44,507 nt of DNA from Caulobacter sp. (lineage in GTDB: Bacteria > Pseudomonadota > Alphaproteobacteria > Caulobacterales > Caulobacteraceae). Positions 42,598 to 44,507 of this stretch are shown piece by piece (within the stretch, counting starts at the first letter, position 1; each line of letters begins with the position of its first letter). The stretch is from positions 1-44,507 of the forward strand of contig JAGHZU010000031.1 of NCBI GenBank assembly GCA_017745235.1. Reading direction: 5' to 3'. Both the position numbers and the translations under genes were made by a program. The notes under the pieces are model-generated. The model made no database searches and was not told the DNA's origin. It saw only the letters and a list, made by a program, of their open reading frames with translations.

Positions 42598-43557
42598 CTA
42601 ACCTTCCACTGGCGAAGCCAGCGGCTCGCCGTGAAAGAACCGGCGGAGGTTCTCCAGGGTCAGGTTGACCATGGCCGGGATGCTGTCCAGCGTCGCGCCG
42701 GCCGTGTGGGGCGTCAGCACCGTGTGGGGCACGCCGACCCAGCGCGCGGCGGGGGTGGGCTCGTGATCGAACACATCCAGCGCCGCCATGCCCAGCCGAC
42801 CATCCTTCAGCGCCGCGATCAGCGCGTCCTCGTCCACCAGCGAGCCGCGCGCCACGTTGACCAACAGCCCCTGCGGCCCCAGGGCCTCGATCACCGCCTG
42901 GCTGATCATGTGCCGGTTGGTGGCGTCGGGGCGGGCGCAGACCACCAGGATGTCGCTGTCGCGGGCCAGGTCCAGCAGGCTCTTGGCCCGAGGCCGCTCG
43001 GTCTCCTTGGGTCGCGGCGCCCACCACGAGACTTTCAGGCCGAAGGCGTCGAGCCGCTCCGCCACGGCCTCGCCGATGTGGCCAAGACCCACGATGCCCG
43101 CCTTGCGGCCGCGCAGGCCATGGCGGGGGCTCATCCGCTCCATGCTGGTCCAGTGGCCGGTGCGCAGCTTGGTGTCGCCCTCGACGATGCCGCGCCAGGC
43201 CGCCAGCGTCAGGCCCACCGCATGATCGGCCACGTCGGCGGCGTTCAGCCCCGTGGAGTGGCTGACGGAAATGCCGTGCGCCTTGCACCACGCCACGTCG
43301 ATGCCGTCGTAACCCACGCTGACGCAGGCGATCAGGCCCAGGCGCGGCATCTCCGACAACAGGTCCTTGGGCAGCACCATCTCGCCGGCATGGACGATCG
43401 CCCGCACCTGTCGGCCGGGTCCGTCCAGGAAAGCCAGATGGTCCGGATAGTCCCACAGCCGGTGCACCTGATACGCGCTCTCCAGCAGCGGCTGCAGCGG
43501 CATCAGCATCTCGTGCGAGATCAGGATGTGGGGTTTGTCGGCGGGCGTTTGGGGCAT
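42598..43557 (-). CDS. D-2-hydroxyacid dehydrogenase
   Basis: A 319-residue NAD(P)-dependent dehydrogenase of the D-2-hydroxyacid family (glyoxylate/hydroxypyruvate reductase type). The cofactor motif is GIVGLGHIGEAVAERL; catalytic residues lie in VNVARGSLVDEDAL (Arg), LDVFDHEP (Glu) and TPHTAGATLDSI (His). Substrate specificity is not readable from the sequence. GGGAAGAG precedes the ATG at 43557; an upstream TTG in the same frame is less likely. It is monocistronic by orientation. Confidence 0.92.
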   Translation of the reverse strand: MPQTPADKPHILISHEMLMPLQPLLESAYQVHRLWDYPDHLAFLDGPGRQVRAIVHAGEMVLPKDLLSEMPRLGLIACVSVGYDGIDVAWCKAHGISVSHSTGLNAADVADHAVGLTLAAWRGIVEGDTKLRTGHWTSMERMSPRHGLRGRKAGIVGLGHIGEAVAERLDAFGLKVSWWAPRPKETERPRAKSLLDLARDSDILVVCARPDATNRHMISQAVIEALGPQGLLVNVARGSLVDEDALIAALKDGRLGMAALDVFDHEPTPAARWVGVPHTVLTPHTAGATLDSIPAMVNLTLENLRRFFHGEPLASPVEG

Positions 43558-43773
43558 TCGTTCTCTTCCCAAGTCCTCTGGCTTCGAGATGGGACGTTTC
43601 GTCCGGGGATCAAGCTACTCCAGTTGCGGCAAGGCGCTACCGTCGACAGGTTTCGCTTCGCCGAAGGACGCGCGGAAGTCGCCCCCTGGTCTAGCTGTGA
43701 ACCCGCTCGCCCCAGGCGGGTTTCCTTCGGATCGACGCGCCCTCTGACGCGCCAGGATCCGGAGGACCATTCC

Positions 43774-44205
43774 ATGATGCTCAGAACGCTCGCCGCCTGC
43801 GTCGCCCTCGCCTCGCTCGCCGCCGGCGCCGCCACGGCCGCGCCCCAGCCCAGGGCCAAGGCCGGGGCCGCCGTCGCCGCGCCCAAGGCGCCGATTCCCT
43901 ACGGCCAGTTGGACGCCTACCTGAAGGCCTCGCCCAAGCAGCGGGCCAGCAAGGACTGGTGGAACGGTTCGGCCGCCACCGGGGCCGCGACCGACACCTC
44001 GGCCACGGTTCCGGGGAGCCCGGCGCCGGCCACCGCGCCCAAGCCCATGCCCGACGGCTCGGTGAATCCGCCGCCCGCCACCATGCCGGACGGCTCGGCC
44101 AGCATGCCCTCCACGCCCCCGACCCTGCCGGAAGCCTCCACGCCCTCCCCGGGCTCGAACCTGCCCGGCTCCGCCGCCCCCGGCGAACCGGTTGAGCCCA
44201 AATAG
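43774..44205 (+). CDS. Exported Pro/Ala/Ser-rich protein
   Basis: A 143-residue protein with a Sec signal (MMLRTLAACVALASLAAGAATAAPQ). A short folded piece (PIPYGQLDAYLKASPKQRASKDWWNG) precedes a low-complexity tail of Pro, Ala, Thr and Ser, including MPDGSVNPPPATMPDGSASMPS, which contains a near-repeat of MPDGS. No family is recognised. GGAGGA lies eight bases before the ATG. The longer frame upstream overlaps the dehydrogenase gene and is a shadow. Confidence 0.6.
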   Translation: MMLRTLAACVALASLAAGAATAAPQPRAKAGAAVAAPKAPIPYGQLDAYLKASPKQRASKDWWNGSAATGAATDTSATVPGSPAPATAPKPMPDGSVNPPPATMPDGSASMPSTPPTLPEASTPSPGSNLPGSAAPGEPVEPK

Positions 44206-44212
44206 GCGCGGA

Positions 44213-44247
44213 AACGAAAACGGGGCGGCCCTCTCAGGCCGCCCCGT
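44213..44247 (-). terminator. Intrinsic terminator of ettA
   Basis: ACGGGGCGGCC (44220-44230), CTCTCA loop, GGCCGCCCCGT (44237-44247): 11-bp perfect stem. On the minus strand a TTTTCGTTTC tract follows (44220-44211), so it terminates the ettA transcript, and may also serve the convergent secreted gene. Confidence 0.8.
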
Positions 44248-44273
44248 CTCACGTTCGACGATGAAGTCGCGCC

Positions 44274-44507
<234 letters not shown>

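Overview
The window is GC-rich (by eye about 68-70 % G+C), densely coded chromosomal DNA from an alphaproteobacterium, most likely a Caulobacter or close relative in the Caulobacteraceae. This is inferred from several features: a PL10-type pectate lyase, an HWE histidine kinase, a methionine synthase split into two genes, CREST/ceramidase-like and CsgG-like envelope proteins, alphaproteobacterial TTGACG/GCTA-style promoters and GANTC sites. I see no transposase, integrase, phage gene, CRISPR array, rRNA or tRNA, so this looks like ordinary core and shell chromosome rather than an island.

Layout. Positions 1-4.3 kb: a truncated SAM methyltransferase gene divergent from a MerR regulator, with a MerR-type 19-bp-spacer promoter between them; then DUF2461, SnoaL-like and DUF1428 proteins, a CREST/alkaline-ceramidase-like membrane protein and a secreted protein. 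4.3-6.4 kb: thiC under a TPP riboswitch. 6.4-9 kb: a GNAT enzyme and a minus-strand set of a TPR protein, a small secreted protein and a YpfJ-type zinc metallopeptidase. 9-10.8 kb: a D-cysteine desulfhydrase-like enzyme with an Asp/Glu racemase. 10.8-15.5 kb: a secreted protein with alveolin-like VEVPVDRPV repeats, a class A penicillin-binding protein, an orphan HWE histidine kinase and a 56-residue microprotein. 15.5-18.8 kb: a gene-free stretch with a possible small RNA and a palindromic operator, a Tat-exported pectate lyase and a CsgG-like protein with an SH3 tail.

18.8-22.6 kb: a GNAT gene, then thyA, a PaaI-type thioesterase, folA and a secreted protein in close order, then an SMP-30 lactonase-like gene. 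22.6-28.1 kb: an Old Yellow Enzyme, an ABM monooxygenase with an acyl-CoA dehydrogenase, a serine hydrolase, a small membrane protein and a TerB/J-domain protein. 28.1-33.3 kb: an alanine/proline-rich secreted protein, a Tat/lipoprotein GH1 beta-glucosidase, an orphan 126-residue protein beside AT-rich DNA, and a DUF885 peptidase-like protein. 33.3-36.6 kb: two regulator/enzyme divergent pairs, SDR with TetR and azoR with LysR. 36.7-42.4 kb: a tightly overlapping operon, ArsR-methyltransferase fusion > metF > metH N-terminal half > metH C-terminal half, headed by a perfect 24-bp palindrome. The end holds a 2-hydroxyacid dehydrogenase, a secreted Pro/Ala-rich protein and the 3' end of ettA.

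Together, thyA/folA and metF/metH cover one-carbon folate use for dTMP and methionine, and thiC supplies the thiamine pyrimidine. Many other genes are exported envelope or polymer-degrading proteins. Four convergent pairs end in a shared 4-base stop overlap (CTAG or CTAA), while most others are separated by a hairpin.
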